64,000 nt of DNA, taken from positions 42,610,153 to 42,674,152 of the forward strand of contig NC_087071.1 in NCBI RefSeq assembly GCF_963678635.1, given 5' to 3'. This stretch comes from Symsagittifera roscoffensis. Lineage: Eukaryota; Xenacoelomorpha; Acoela; Convolutidae. Positions 22,068 to 32,155 of this stretch are shown here, one piece after another. Both the position numbers and the translations under genes were made by a program. Under the pieces are notes generated by a model. The model made no database searches, was not told where the DNA came from, and saw only the letters and a list, made by a program, of their open reading frames with translations. Each line of letters begins with the position of its first letter. Positions within the stretch are counted from its first letter, which is position 1.

Positions 22068-22376
22068 CTCTCGACTGGTACTCGTTGTCTTCGATCTCGT
22101 ATCCGATCTGGAGGTGCTGGTCGTCTCCGCTGTCGGGTTTACAGGCACTAATCTTCGTCTAGGATTGATGGTTCTCCTCGTGGGCGCCTCCCCCAATCGC
22201 TCTTGTAAGTCTGTTCTTTGACCTGGCTCGCTAGAGCTCTGCGGCATATATTTTGTCACGGCCGGGAGCGTTCCCAAACCTGCTTCCAGGTTAGGAGGCA
22301 CAAAGGTTGAAATTGCCGGTTCATTTGATGCTTCCTCCTTCTTCAGCACTCCCGTGTCAAAGAGTTCTACTTCCAA
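22065..22376 (-). pseudogene. linker region after the SGNH-like segment
   Basis: 103 open codons in the same frame as 22380-22828. The frame is interrupted only by a TAA at 22380. The composition is Pro/Ser/Thr/Arg-rich (PRRRLVPVNPTAETTSTSR), consistent with a disordered linker between globular parts of one protein. Confidence 0.4.
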
Positions 22377-22379
22377 TTC

Positions 22380-22828
22380 TTACAATCGCTCTTGGAAGAC
22401 TCTGTTTAACCAGGCCTGTCCTTCGATCCTATCAAATTGGATGCCGTCAGTAGTCAGTCTGGCCTGATCAATAGCTCTCAGCTCATGCTCGATATCCATA
22501 AGGATCATCCTTCCGGCATTCCGACTTTTAAGATTCCTTGGGATCTTGTTCCACCTGATTACTCCTTCATTGTGTCTTGTCCGTGTTGCACTCAATGTCC
22601 TCGTGTTCATTGGCACAGTGCAGACGGGCAGTACCGCGCAGTTGAACTTCTGCCAGAGATTAGTAAATAAGCACACCATCATTGATTCCCCTAGTGCCTC
22701 TTCCTCATCTGAGCTTCTGGAGATGTTATTTGTCCCAACCAGGATCATCACATTAAGGGTTATCCCTGGGTTCATCAGCTTCTTCAGCCGAAATAACTGG
22801 GCTATCGTCGCACCTCCGAATCAGATGT
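22380..22828 (-). pseudogene. SGNH/GDSL hydrolase-like segment in the retroelement
   Basis: In one frame the minus strand reads FGGATIAQLFRLKKLMNPG, then VMILVGTNNIS about 25 residues later, then LPVCTVPMNTRT, and near the end LTTDGIQFDRIEGQAWLN. Order and spacing match SGNH-hydrolase blocks II (Gly), III (G-x-N) and V (D-x-x-H). The expected catalytic His of block V is Gln here (codon CAA, one base from His), so this copy would be inactive. Block I (Ser) is not in frame: GTSHL is visible in the neighbouring frame at about 22,825-22,850, suggesting a frameshift. SGNH/esterase domains are known from some LINEs. Its role here is unknown. Confidence 0.5.
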
Positions 22829-23159
22829 GATGTCCCCAGTGGCGGTTGCTGCAGGTTTACTCCTGGGTTCCAGGTCGCTCGATTGAAGCAGGCTCTCTGA
22901 TCCGTATTCGGAACTCCTGTGAAGCTATACTTCAACTGATTGTTCTTTTGTACGTCAATCACCCGGGAAATTTCTTCACCGGTATCCCTTGTACTTTCCT
23001 GTCTGGGACTATAGAGCTCCTCGTTCGTAATGTTGCATTGCTAACTCCCTCTTTGGTCGCACGTCTTGGGAGAGGTGTACTCTGCCCGTGTCGTCTATTG
23101 TTCCATAGGCTGCAGTCATCCCGGAACCTGGCGCATTCCTGTTGGCAACTAGTCGTCAA
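22753..23159 (-). pseudogene. accessory ORF fragments upstream of the SGNH-like segment
   Basis: Two short ORFs (22753-22962 and 22959-23159). The upstream one is Arg-rich with CQQECARFRDDC. The downstream one ends in PPLGTSHLIRRCDD, whose GTSH may be a degraded SGNH block I. A frame change joins each to the next piece. Confidence 0.3.
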
Positions 23160-23500
23160 GCTGTCTCTATCAGCTTCCTCACCTTTTGCTCCACGACTGG
23201 GTCACCTAAGGTATCACTCGAGTCCGGGATCTTCACTCGACCAGTTGTAGCTGGGAGTCGCGTTTCTGTCGTCTGACTCCTTTCTCGAGGCGTCAAGAGC
23301 TCCATCGGGGACTGCCCACGAGGAATACTCCATGCAAGTATCACTTTATCCACGGCTGTTGTCAACGTCAGTCGCTCCGATCGCTCTTTGTAGTCCCGCC
23401 TCAAGCGCTCTTTTTCTTCACCCTGCTTCTTGTTGCAGTCTTCAAACTGTCTCTTCCACATGTCTCTATCCTCCTCCGTACTTAGCGTGGTCTTAGTCAT
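23156..23500 (-). pseudogene. accessory ORF block 1 (coiled-coil-like start)
   Basis: 114 open codons beginning with a heptad-like charged stretch (DRDMWKRQFEDCNKKQGEEK, then KERLRRDYKERSERL) that probably forms a coiled coil. A Pro/Thr-rich tail follows. It looks like the N-terminus of the accessory protein series. Unknown function. Confidence 0.4.
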
Positions 23501-24126
23501 TTCGGGCGGTCTAGTACTCCTCTTTCTCCGTATGCTGCCATCAATAGGACTTCCGTGGGGCGGTCCCCATGGTTGTCATGCCCCAAGATGTTTATCAAGG
23601 CGGTCAGCAACTTGACTACCTCTGGGTCCTCCAGAGCAAAGTCTCGATCCATTAGCCGACGTTAGATCGCATCTACCATCAGTCCTACATATGCCTCTGC
23701 CAGGTCCATCAATTCATCCAAGTTGAACTGATCCATTTTGTTTTCAGGTTTGATTCTACTATTGATTCAACGACTTGAACTCAAGTGAGTAATTAAATGA
23801 TCAATCAGGATCTAGAAAAGAGGTCACGAATTTCACACTTGTCAGCTTTAATCTAATTTCTAGTTAAAATTTATTTAAAACAGTCAGGTAAAAAGAATTT
23901 GGTCCTAAAATTTATTAAAATCAATCAGTCTCTAAACTTTTGGAAATCGACCTAAAACTGGACAGTCCAAATTTTGGATCTAATCCTAAGATCGTCATTC
24001 AGTTGTTCATGGTCACTAACTCCTTCTTACCCAGGGTCTTAATAACATAACACATAACATAACATAACACACATATCACACAGTACATATATTTTAGTCT
24101 GACACCCTCTTGCATGCCATCTGAAC
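23501..24126. other. spacer between pol and the accessory block
   Basis: No long ORF between 23,740 and 24,120. It contains a short (ATAAC)n-type microsatellite at about 24,041-24,078. The low coding signal makes this a plausible site for a separate promoter or splice signal for the accessory ORFs, but none is identifiable. Confidence 0.4.
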
Positions 24127-24445
24127 TCAGCCTATACCTAAGTTATATTTCTTATGCAAGTATACTTGTATTATAGTATCAGAGAAGATAACGTGTATCA
24201 GCGCGTACAGTTCCCGTGGATGCAGTCTTCCTCTGTTCGGATCGTACACTGGATGCGAAAGCTCCTTCACTTCCCTTTCCACAAGGAAGTCCCTCAATCT
24301 CGTCAAAGACAAGACTATTTTTTCTGGGTCTTCGTGCCGCTTCTCCGTCGCCCTCGTCACCAAAAAGCATAATTACTTTCCCGGTATCTGTGACGCCGCC
24401 GGAGGCAAGGCTGCTACGCCCCATATTCCTGGTCTTTGCTTCCAA
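24127..24445 (-). pseudogene. pol C-terminal extension fragments
   Basis: Two overlapping frames (24179-24445 and 24127-24363). One contains HEDPEKIVLSLTRLRDFLVE and LHPRELYALIHVIFSDTIIQ, a well-mixed coding-type sequence. No domain recognised. It is the last coding piece before the spacer at 24.1-23.5 kb. Confidence 0.3.
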
Positions 24446-24669
24446 TGTAGTTTTATGTTTTTATTTTCTCTTTTAAAATCTGCTGCTAACGCTGTCCTAA
24501 AACTCTTGTCTGCTGTGATTGCTATCGCATATGTTCTATTTGTGAGTATGAAATCGCTATCTGTTAGTATTATGCTACTTGAATATTCATTTAGTAAAAT
24601 AAAATATGACTCAACTACCCTCCCTATGTCTGGTTTCGTTTATTTTCCGCCTGTTCCTGCTTCTAAATC

Positions 24670-25706
24670 TCATGTCTCTCTTGCTATTCTCAATTTTTTC
24701 TTTAATAAATTTTCAGTGTGGGTATGTCCTACCCCCACTCCCCGGACAAAAATATCCACCGACGTCCCTGTCGATCGCATACCGGATATCAAGTCGAGGT
24801 TGGAAGCCGGAATGAGTAATCGCCCTACCTGGGCAGTCCAGGAAGGATCCTCTCGTTCGGTTTTTGTATATTTCATGTTTTCACGATCTACATCCTGAAT
24901 CGTGACTTTGGTCTCCTTGGGGTCCGACGTCATTTCGTTCAGCCACTCAAGACACGCAGATTCGTCAAATCTAGTTCATAGGATTGCTGTTGCTCGTCGT
25001 CGAATTCTACTTCGGGATTCGACCGGTCCTCGATCCATTCCTGGTCGTGGTCATCTACTATATCGATGTCTTGCGACACCGTTATTCCTTCTAGACCCAC
25101 CACTTCTTCCACTATCTTCTTTAGATCTATCCTGTACACTACAAAGTCGTCACCGTAAGGATTATATTTCTTCTTGGATCTTGTCCTGTCGTTCTGTCGC
25201 GTCTGCATCGTGAACGGGAGATCTGGTTACAAGTTCTTGGGGACCTCCATTTCTTCGGGGTCTCGCCAGTCCTCTTCTGCGTAGGGTAAGGTTTCATCGT
25301 CTGCTTCAATCACCTCATTTGGATCCAGGTCCAGTGGTGGACTTGTTTCTTCTACGACTTCGTTTACATCATTCTCCCTGGTGCCCTTCTCGTTGACCTC
25401 ACAAGCAGGGTCCGTCATTAGATAGTCTCCCTCTTCCATGTCTGCAGGTATACACCAGTCTTCTGTCGATGGGTTGTGTGGCTTAATGTTCTCATAGTGG
25501 GCGGCTCGGCCAGTACGCAGTCTATAAAAGCCTCCCTCCTGGTGCACTTTCGTAACCATGAAAGGTCTCCTCCACTTTTTAGGAGCTTTTTCGTTCCTTT
25601 CGGTGGTATAACGTTCTGAAATACACATACGTAGTCTCCTACCGAGTAAGCATTTGCTCCAGCTGCTTTCTTGTTGAATCGTTTCCCCTGCTTTGCCTGT
25701 GCTCAC
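24670..25706 (-). pseudogene. integrase C-terminal region and acidic tail
   Basis: The segment at 25227-25706 contains PKKWRRPFMVTKVHQEGGFY and RTGRAAHYENIKPHNP. This is the small beta-barrel-like C-terminal module expected after a Ty3/Gypsy integrase core (GPY-type region: aromatic/Pro start, final R-x-x-H-x-x-N-I-K-P). It continues in the same frame across one stop at 25227 into an acidic tail (DIDIVDDHDQEWIEDR). A frame change then leads to 24670-24933. No chromodomain is seen. Confidence 0.6.
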
Positions 25707-26253
25707 TGAGTATTTCGTCTACACAAGTCGTTTAACTCTTGCTGTCTAATCACATCCCTTACGTAGACCTGTGGAGACGTTTTCTTTCCCTCATACTCTG
25801 GGTAGAAAAAAGTCAAGGGCAAAGACTTCCCGTGTCCGGTTAGCAACATGTGTGGACTAACTCCAGTGGTGGAGTGTTGCGTGCTATTATAAGCTCCCAC
25901 ATCCTGTGGAAGGTATCTGTCCCAATCGGTCATGTACCTGGAACATTATACCCTCAACATCGACCTAACGTTCGATTCAGCCTTTCCACTAAGCCATTCG
26001 TCTGGGGATGGTATGCCGTGGAGTGAGCTTGAGCAACCCGTGTGCGTCTCATAAGCTCTTTCGTGAGTTCTCTTACGAAAGCTGTTCCATTATCCGATTG
26101 AAACGTCATCGGACAACCATGTCTCGCTAACCACGTATTGATCAGGTGATTGCACGTCTCTTCCGCTGAGGCAGTTAGGCATGGCACGGCCTCTGCATAC
26201 TTCGTGAAGTGATCTATCATGACCAAGATTTGATTATAACCACTGTCTGTCAT
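25703..26253 (-). pseudogene. integrase catalytic core
   Basis: ILVMIDHFTKYAEAVP gives the first catalytic Asp. FQSDNGTAFVRELTKELM gives the second. AYHPQTNGLVERLNRTLGR gives the Glu of the D,D-35-E triad. This is a complete rve-type core and would insert cDNA into the host genome. The next frame (25703-25933) carries on with YLPQDVGAYNSTQHSTTGVS and GHGKSLPLTFFYP, normal for gypsy integrases. A break lies at 25,933-25,954. Confidence 0.85.
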
Positions 26254-26378
26254 GCGTATTTTTTGGTGATCTGCACCACCTCGTTGAAATCAGACGACTC
26301 GATTGATTGTAAAGGAAATCGCAATTTCCTTGGATCCTTTACCTGTTGGCATGACAGACACGCTGTTACCCACTTCGC

Positions 26379-26579
26379 TTATGCCTTTTTCATCCCAGGC
26401 CACTCAAAGCGCTTCAGGACCCTCCGATATACTTTGTCGATCCCCTGATGGCCCATCTGATCATGCGACCTGAATAAGAGTTCTGTCTGATGGAGTTGCG
26501 GCAACACTATCGCGTTATACTTGTATAGGACTTTGTGTTCATCTCTTCTCTTGCAAGCCACAATGCCGTCCTTGTTCAA
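26379..26579 (-). pseudogene. integrase N-terminal zinc-binding domain
   Basis: HQTELLFRSHDQMGHQGIDK supplies the paired His of the HHCC finger, followed by VYRRVLKRFEWPGMKKA. The Cys pair follows in another frame at about 26,350. The order finger then core is as expected. Confidence 0.7.
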
Positions 26580-27460
26580 AAATATATTACCTCTTGCTGC
26601 ATAAAATACTGTCTCAGAATACGGTTACTGTCTTCCTCCGGGTCACGTTTGTCCGGAGCACCATTTTCTATCCACCTTTTCAGGTTGCTTGTCATGCGGT
26701 CATTTCTCTGTGCCCTTAGTAGGTCCGAGAGTCTGTATCTCGCCTTCAAGTACGTCTTCATGACCCTCATCTGACTATTCAGCTCATTGGGCTGGTGTGT
26801 GTCTTCTTCCATCTTAACGCACCAAATCTTCGCCAACGGCTGTATTTCTTGTTTGAACGGCTGAAGATCAGTCCTGACTACCTCTTTTTCTGGCAACAGA
26901 CTTATCGAACTTTTCGATACCGCTATTGTTTCCAGTTCATCCGCTGCGTTGTCAAAGACGCTTTTGCTTGGTATGAGGTGGCGATCACTGTCAGGGTCCT
27001 GGTATACCTCTCTATCCAGATCCCTTGCTCGAGTCTCCACTAGTAGTGTATGGATCGCTAGTTCTGACAGTTACGATCCCGAGCTCGAGTTCCTGTCTGA
27101 GTAGGTGTCAATTCCTGAGTTCCGGGAATGGTCATCTGTTGAAGAGTGTGTAACGGAGTCTGCACCCTCTCCTGGGTCAGTTCTGCGCGTTCTGCTCATC
27201 CACCTGAACTCCCCGGACAAAATTTTATTCTCCAGGTCTTGATCCTGAACTCGCCCTTTCTCCTTGCCGTTCGTCTCCCTGGACAAACTTCCTTGCTCCA
27301 GGATTCGACCAACTTCTTCACCTTCCTTTTGCTGGTCATCAAAGGTAACGGTTTTCTTTTGAATGCCGTTCCCCTGTTCATTCCATTTATATGAAGTGCT
27401 TGTTAAAACTTCTCGGGGTATCGAGGATACTAGTTGCTGAACTATTGTCCTACAATCCCT
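26576..27460 (-). pseudogene. pol linker between RNase H and integrase
   Basis: ORFs 26576-27040 and 27071-27286 are charged and repetitive in Ser, Asp and Arg (DPDSDRHLIPSKSVFDNAAD; TDDHSRNSGIDTYSDRNSSS). They look like a disordered connector. Most of it (from 26679) lies within the left copy of the 1,851-bp duplication. Confidence 0.45.
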
Positions 27461-27808
27461 CTAATTATCTTTGTGTTGTCGTATTGACGGCATGATCTTC
27501 ACCTTCTCACTGACTGTCAGTGGTGCCATGGCTGCTGCCCACTCGGGGTCATCTTTGGTCACTTCTCTCTCTAACATTCCACCTAGCATCCGCATCACTT
27601 TCGGTGTGACCTGCACCGTTTTATCCAATAACGAGAGGATGTTTATGTTCATGCGAGAGAGTTCCTGCTGGACCAGGTTTGAGCGCAGCAACAGATCCAA
27701 GGGCACCGGGTGCTTCTTGGATAGAATCTTTATCTCAACTCCTTTCTCTACAGGTAACTCAGGATGTCCTGGAAATGGATGTCCAGACTTGTCCAACCAT
27801 TTCGTCAA
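27461..27808 (-). pseudogene. post-RNase H pol segment (left copy)
   Basis: 115 open codons (SGHPFPGHPELPVEKGVEIK, then NIMRM-type helical sequence, ending MPSIRQHKDN). It lies between RNase H and integrase. No independent domain recognised. An identical copy is at 29312-29659. Confidence 0.45.
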
Positions 27809-27809
27809 G

Positions 27810-28400
27810 GGAAGCGCTTCGTAAGCTTCCTTGTCCAGAAACGAGAACCCTTCCTTTATTTCTGCCTGATTGGCTTGCTTCTGTTCTAATCTTTCATAGA
27901 ACTCAGTTTTCTTGCTGAGGCTGTCAGCATTCTAGCATTCTGGTGTTTGTCACGCCTCCTGTGCTCGATTATCATGTGGTAGCCATCTAATCTTACTATC
28001 CATCTACCAATATAACTCTGATCCATCGAGTATGTCTTCAACCAGGATAACGCTCTGTTGTCCACGCGTAACTAAAAGTGAGCACTCCCCAAGTATGCGT
28101 GGTACTTTTCCACAAATGTGACTACTGCAAACATTTTTGCTTTTGGTGCACCATTTTCATCTCAGTGTCACTCAACACCTTGCTGGCATATGCAATGGGA
28201 CGGAGAACCGTTCTTCCATTCCATTCCTGCTCCTGATGCAGTATTCCTGAGATGTCTACTACCGATGCTTTCTGTGTCAAGAACATACATGCCCTTTTCT
28301 GTAGGCATGCCTATCACTGGCCGCGTCGCAGAGTTCCCGCTGTATGTTCTCGAAGGCAACTTGTGCTTCTTCGTTCCATTCGAACTTCTTTCCTTTGTTG
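27810..28400 (-). pseudogene. RNase H region (left duplicate copy)
   Basis: Read in a shifted frame the minus strand gives SVVDISGILHQEQEWNGRTV and RPIAYASKVLSDTE at about 28,130-28,270, then RVDNRALSWLKTYSMDQSYI at about 28,010-28,080 and HRRRDKHQNADSLSKKTEFY at about 27,895-27,950. These match the order of the Ty3/Gypsy RNase H, with its start, the D-N-x-A-L segment and the H-x-x-A-D-x-L-S end. A frame change at about 28,275 breaks the expected DTDAS start. Confidence 0.6.
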
Positions 28401-29311
28401 CGCATCAGCCTCTGCATTGGATACATCTTGTCTTCATAGCCTTTTATGAACTCACGGTAATAATTGACAAACCCTAGGAAGCTGATGAGTTGTGCGTCCG
28501 TTCTGGGAGCCTTCCATGTCAACACAGCCTTCAGGTTGCTTGTCATGCGGTCATTTCTCTGTGCCCTTAGTAGGTCCGAGAGTCTGTATCTCGCCTTCAA
28601 GTACGTCTTCATGACCCTCATCTGACTATTCAGCTCATTGGGCTGGTGTGTGTCTTCTTCCATCTTAACGCACCAAATCTTCGCCAACGGCTGTATTTCT
28701 TGTTTGAACGGCTGAAGATCAGTCCTGACTACCTCTTTTTCTGGCAACAGACTTATCGAACTTTTCGATACCGCTATTGTTTCCAGTTCATCCGCTGCGT
28801 TGTCAAAGACGCTTTTGCTTGGTATGAGGTGGCGATCACTGTCAGGGTCCTGGTATACCTCTCTATCCAGATCCCTTGCTCGAGTCTCCACTAGTAGTGT
28901 ATGGATCGCTAGTTCTGACAGTTACGATCCCGAGCTCGAGTTCCTGTCTGAGTAGGTGTCAATTCCTGAGTTCCGGGAATGGTCATCTGTTGAAGAGTGT
29001 GTAACGGAGTCTGCACCCTCTCCTGGGTCAGTTCTGCGCGTTCTGCTCATCCACCTGAACTCCCCGGACAAAATTTTATTCTCCAGGTCTTGATCCTGAA
29101 CTCGCCCTTTCTCCTTGCCGTTCGTCTCCCTGGACAAACTTCCTTGCTCCAGGATTCGACCAACTTCTTCACCTTCCTTTTGCTGGTCATCAAAGGTAAC
29201 GGTTTTCTTTTGAATGCCGTTCCCCTGTTCATTCCATTTATATGAAGTGCTTGTTAAAACTTCTCGGGGTATCGAGGATACTAGTTGCTGAACTATTGTC
29301 CTACAATCCCT

Positions 29312-29659
29312 CTAATTATCTTTGTGTTGTCGTATTGACGGCATGATCTTCACCTTCTCACTGACTGTCAGTGGTGCCATGGCTGCTGCCCACTCGGGGT
29401 CATCTTTGGTCACTTCTCTCTCTAACATTCCACCTAGCATCCGCATCACTTTCGGTGTGACCTGCACCGTTTTATCCAATAACGAGAGGATGTTTATGTT
29501 CATGCGAGAGAGTTCCTGCTGGACCAGGTTTGAGCGCAGCAACAGATCCAAGGGCACCGGGTGCTTCTTGGATAGAATCTTTATCTCAACTCCTTTCTCT
29601 ACAGGTAACTCAGGATGTCCTGGAAATGGATGTCCAGACTTGTCCAACCATTTCGTCAA
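29312..29659 (-). pseudogene. post-RNase H pol segment (right copy)
   Basis: Identical by ORF translation to 27461-27808. This is the duplicate nearest to the complete RT. Confidence 0.45.
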
Positions 29660-30250
29660 GGGAAGCGCTTCGTAAGCTTCCTTGTCCAGAAACGAGAACC
29701 CTTCCTTTATTTCTGCCTGATTGGCTTGCTTCTGTTCTAATCTTTCATAGAACTCAGTTTTCTTGCTGAGGCTGTCAGCATTCTAGCATTCTGGTGTTTG
29801 TCACGCCTCCTGTGCTCGATTATCATGTGGTAGCCATCTAATCTTACTATCCATCTACCAATATAACTCTGATCCATCGAGTATGTCTTCAACCAGGATA
29901 ACGCTCTGTTGTCCACGCGTAACTAAAAGTGAGCACTCCCCAAGTATGCGTGGTACTTTTCCACAAATGTGACTACTGCAAACATTTTTGCTTTTGGTGC
30001 ACCATTTTCATCTCAGTGTCACTCAACACCTTGCTGGCATATGCAATGGGACGGAGAACCGTTCTTCCATTCCATTCCTGCTCCTGATGCAGTATTCCTG
30101 AGATGTCTACTACCGATGCTTTCTGTGTCAAGAACATACATGCCCTTTTCTGTAGGCATGCCTATCACTGGCCGCGTCGCAGAGTTCCCGCTGTATGTTC
30201 TCGAAGGCAACTTGTGCTTCTTCGTTCCATTCGAACTTCTTTCCTTTGTT
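29660..30250 (-). pseudogene. RNase H region (right duplicate copy)
   Basis: Same content as 27810-28400, including the same frame change before SVVDISG (at about 30,126). The shared damage shows the duplication is younger than this lesion. Confidence 0.6.
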
Positions 30251-30766
30251 GCGCATCAGCCTCTGCATTGGATACATCTTGTCTTCATAGCCTTTTATGA
30301 ACTCACGGTAATAATTGACAAACCCTAGGAAGCTGATGAGTTGTGCGTCCGTTCTGGGAGCCTTCCATGTCAACACAGCCTCTACTGCTTCCGGGTACGG
30401 TCTCACGCCATGCCTGTCCACCAAACTTCCTCGGTACTTGATCGACTCCCTAAGGATTTCACATTTCGATGGTTTGCATTTCAAGCCTGCTCTTTTCATG
30501 CATCCAAAGACCTCGTCGAGCCAATCAAGGTGGTCTCCCAGGTTTGGTGTTGCTACGACTACGTCATCCACGTAACACATCACAAGATTCCCGTACTTCT
30601 TCGTCACTCTGGTCAAAGCCTGAGCCATCAGTCTTTGAAACGTGGCCGTTGCGTTGCGCAAGCCGAAGGGCATCCTCCTCCACTGGTACAACCCCATTTC
30701 ACACGCGAATCCGGTCTTTTTTCTATCCTTCTTCCGCAGAGGGACTTGCCAGAAGGCAGAACCCAA
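30128..30766 (-). pseudogene. reverse transcriptase, palm to connection
   Basis: The 212-codon ORF has GSAFWQVPLRKKDRKKTGFA, RRMPFGLRNATATFQRLMAQ and the catalytic box VMCYVDDVVVATP near residues 62-74, followed by SKCEILRESIKY and the connection FVNYYREFIKGY. These are standard Ty3/Gypsy RT motifs in order. After ENIQRELCDAAS it runs out of frame with the RNase H. RT copies the genomic RNA into DNA. Confidence 0.85.
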
Positions 30767-30800
30767 GTCCAGTGTGGTGAAGAACTTGGCATCACCAAGT

Positions 30801-31279
30801 TTAGAGAGGCTCGTCTATTAGCGGTATCGGGTACGCATCTTTTATCGTCATCACGTTTAAATAGCGAAAGTGACAACAAAACCTAAGCTGCCCCCCTTTC
30901 TTTTTCGCCATTACTACCCCGCATGCCCATGGTGATTTCGAGGGTTCTATCATGTCGTATTTGAGCAACATTTCGATCTCCGCTCGGCACGACTTATGTG
31001 GCGTCATTCGTCTTGCGCCTTCTATGTGGGGAACAGCGCCTTCCTCAAGTTCGATTTCGTGTTCGACGAAGTTACAGCAACCGATATCCGCCTTATGTTT
31101 TGAAAATCCGCGTTCCGAATTAAAACCTCCCGCAATAACTCGAAATCTCCCTCGCCTATTTTCCCTTTTAAGTGTTCTATTTCTGGCAAAACTGGTTTGT
31201 CAGATTCTAGTTCATATGACGAGGGGCGTTCCGGAAAAATCGAACAGCTCCATAAGCCGTCATACGTTTCGAACTTCAT
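30801..31279 (-). pseudogene. reverse transcriptase, fingers
   Basis: ORF 30801-31007 holds RAEIEMLLKYDMIEPSKSPW, then MAKKKGGQLRFCCHFRYLNV and DAYPIPLIDE, the first RT motifs. ORF 31022-31279 holds the preceding spacer. One frame change separates each piece, including the one before GSAFWQ. Confidence 0.75.
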
Positions 31280-31557
31280 TGAAAACAGTTTATGAATAGA
31301 TTTTTTGCATTAATCATTTTAAAAACTTCATCTTTATTGGCATGAAAAGGACCGTCTTTCACACTATGTTTCTTCAAGTTTTGTGTCTCTTTATAGTCGG
31401 TCCTCATCGGCAAAGCGTAACCAGGTTTCTTTCCACGCTGGATTGAAACCGTGTTGACCAATGTGTTCAAAAACACACTGACACACAGTCCGTTTCGAGT
31501 TACCGAGAAGCTCCGGCCTAAAATCACCGAACTTTGATTATTTGGATTCGGTACCAA
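31276..31557 (-). pseudogene. pol region between protease and RT
   Basis: 93 open codons (VPNPNNQSSVILGRSFSVTR, NTLVNTVSIQRGKKPGYALP). The N-R-G-k-x-lGyalP pattern is common just upstream of RT in gypsy-like pol. No separate enzyme. Confidence 0.5.
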
Positions 31558-32060
31558 ATATACCTGTTACTATCATTTAACGAATTCAAATTCCTCATTC
31601 TAAAAATTGCCACCACGGCCGGTCCGGGCTGTGTTTTTACTTTTCTATCTAAAAAAATTGGTACCTTGTTTTCGTCTGTTATAATTCTATTAATTGGTTT
31701 CTCAACATACTTCCGATCCGGGTTTCTAATACTTGTTAGACCGTTGTTCAAGTCAATCATTACGTCAAAATTCCTGACAAAATCTCTGCCCAAAATGAAT
31801 TGGTCGGCGTCGTCTAGATTCTCTACTACCATGAAGCTTATCCAAAGATCCCGTCCTCCCATGTGGAGAACCGTTATTGGTGTTCTTCAGGCTACGTAAA
31901 TCGCTCCTCGATTGGCTGCTGCCAGTCGGAGATTCGTCGGAACTAGATAATCCCTCGTGAAACCCATTCTTTCCCAAGTTTTTATCGGCATCACGTTCAC
32001 TATCGCTCCTGTGTCCAGAAGCCCTGTGACTCCGATTTTTTTCCGGTGGTGTCAAGCAGA
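31524..32060 (-). pseudogene. retropepsin (aspartic protease)
   Basis: Two frames are joined. At about 31,985-32,040 the minus strand reads VTGLLDTGAIVNVMPIKTW, with the catalytic D-T-G-A. ORF 31524-31862 then gives MGGRDLWISFMVVENL and FILGRDFVRNFDVMIDL, the typical retropepsin C-terminal G-R-D strand. It would cleave the Gag-Pol polyprotein. A stop or frame change sits near 31,900. Confidence 0.75.
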
Positions 32061-32155
32061 TGTGCAGTCACATCTGCTTCGTATCCATTGTGAACTGCGT
32101 CTTGCTCCATCATGGCGTCATGGCCTATCCTACGGACTTTGATTTCCTCTTCACC

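Larger units (their letters stand above)
26679..28529. repeat. 1,851-bp tandem duplication in pol, left copy
   Basis: Every ORF in this copy reappears unchanged at +1,851 (for example the 115-codon ORF at 27461-27808 and again at 29312-29659). The left junction is ttcaggttgcttgtc at 26,679. No differences were noticed between copies by eye. Confidence 0.9.
28530..30380. repeat. 1,851-bp tandem duplication in pol, right copy
   Basis: The junction is at about 28,530, where aacacagcct (RNase H side) is followed by tcaggttgc. The length is 3 x 617, so the minus-strand frame is kept across the junction: the ORF 28277-28891 fuses the linker (RNDRMTSNLK) directly to the RT end (AVLTWKAPRTD). The pol therefore has the RT-end, RNase H and linker segment twice. 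It is either a very recent duplication or an assembly artefact. Confidence 0.9.
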
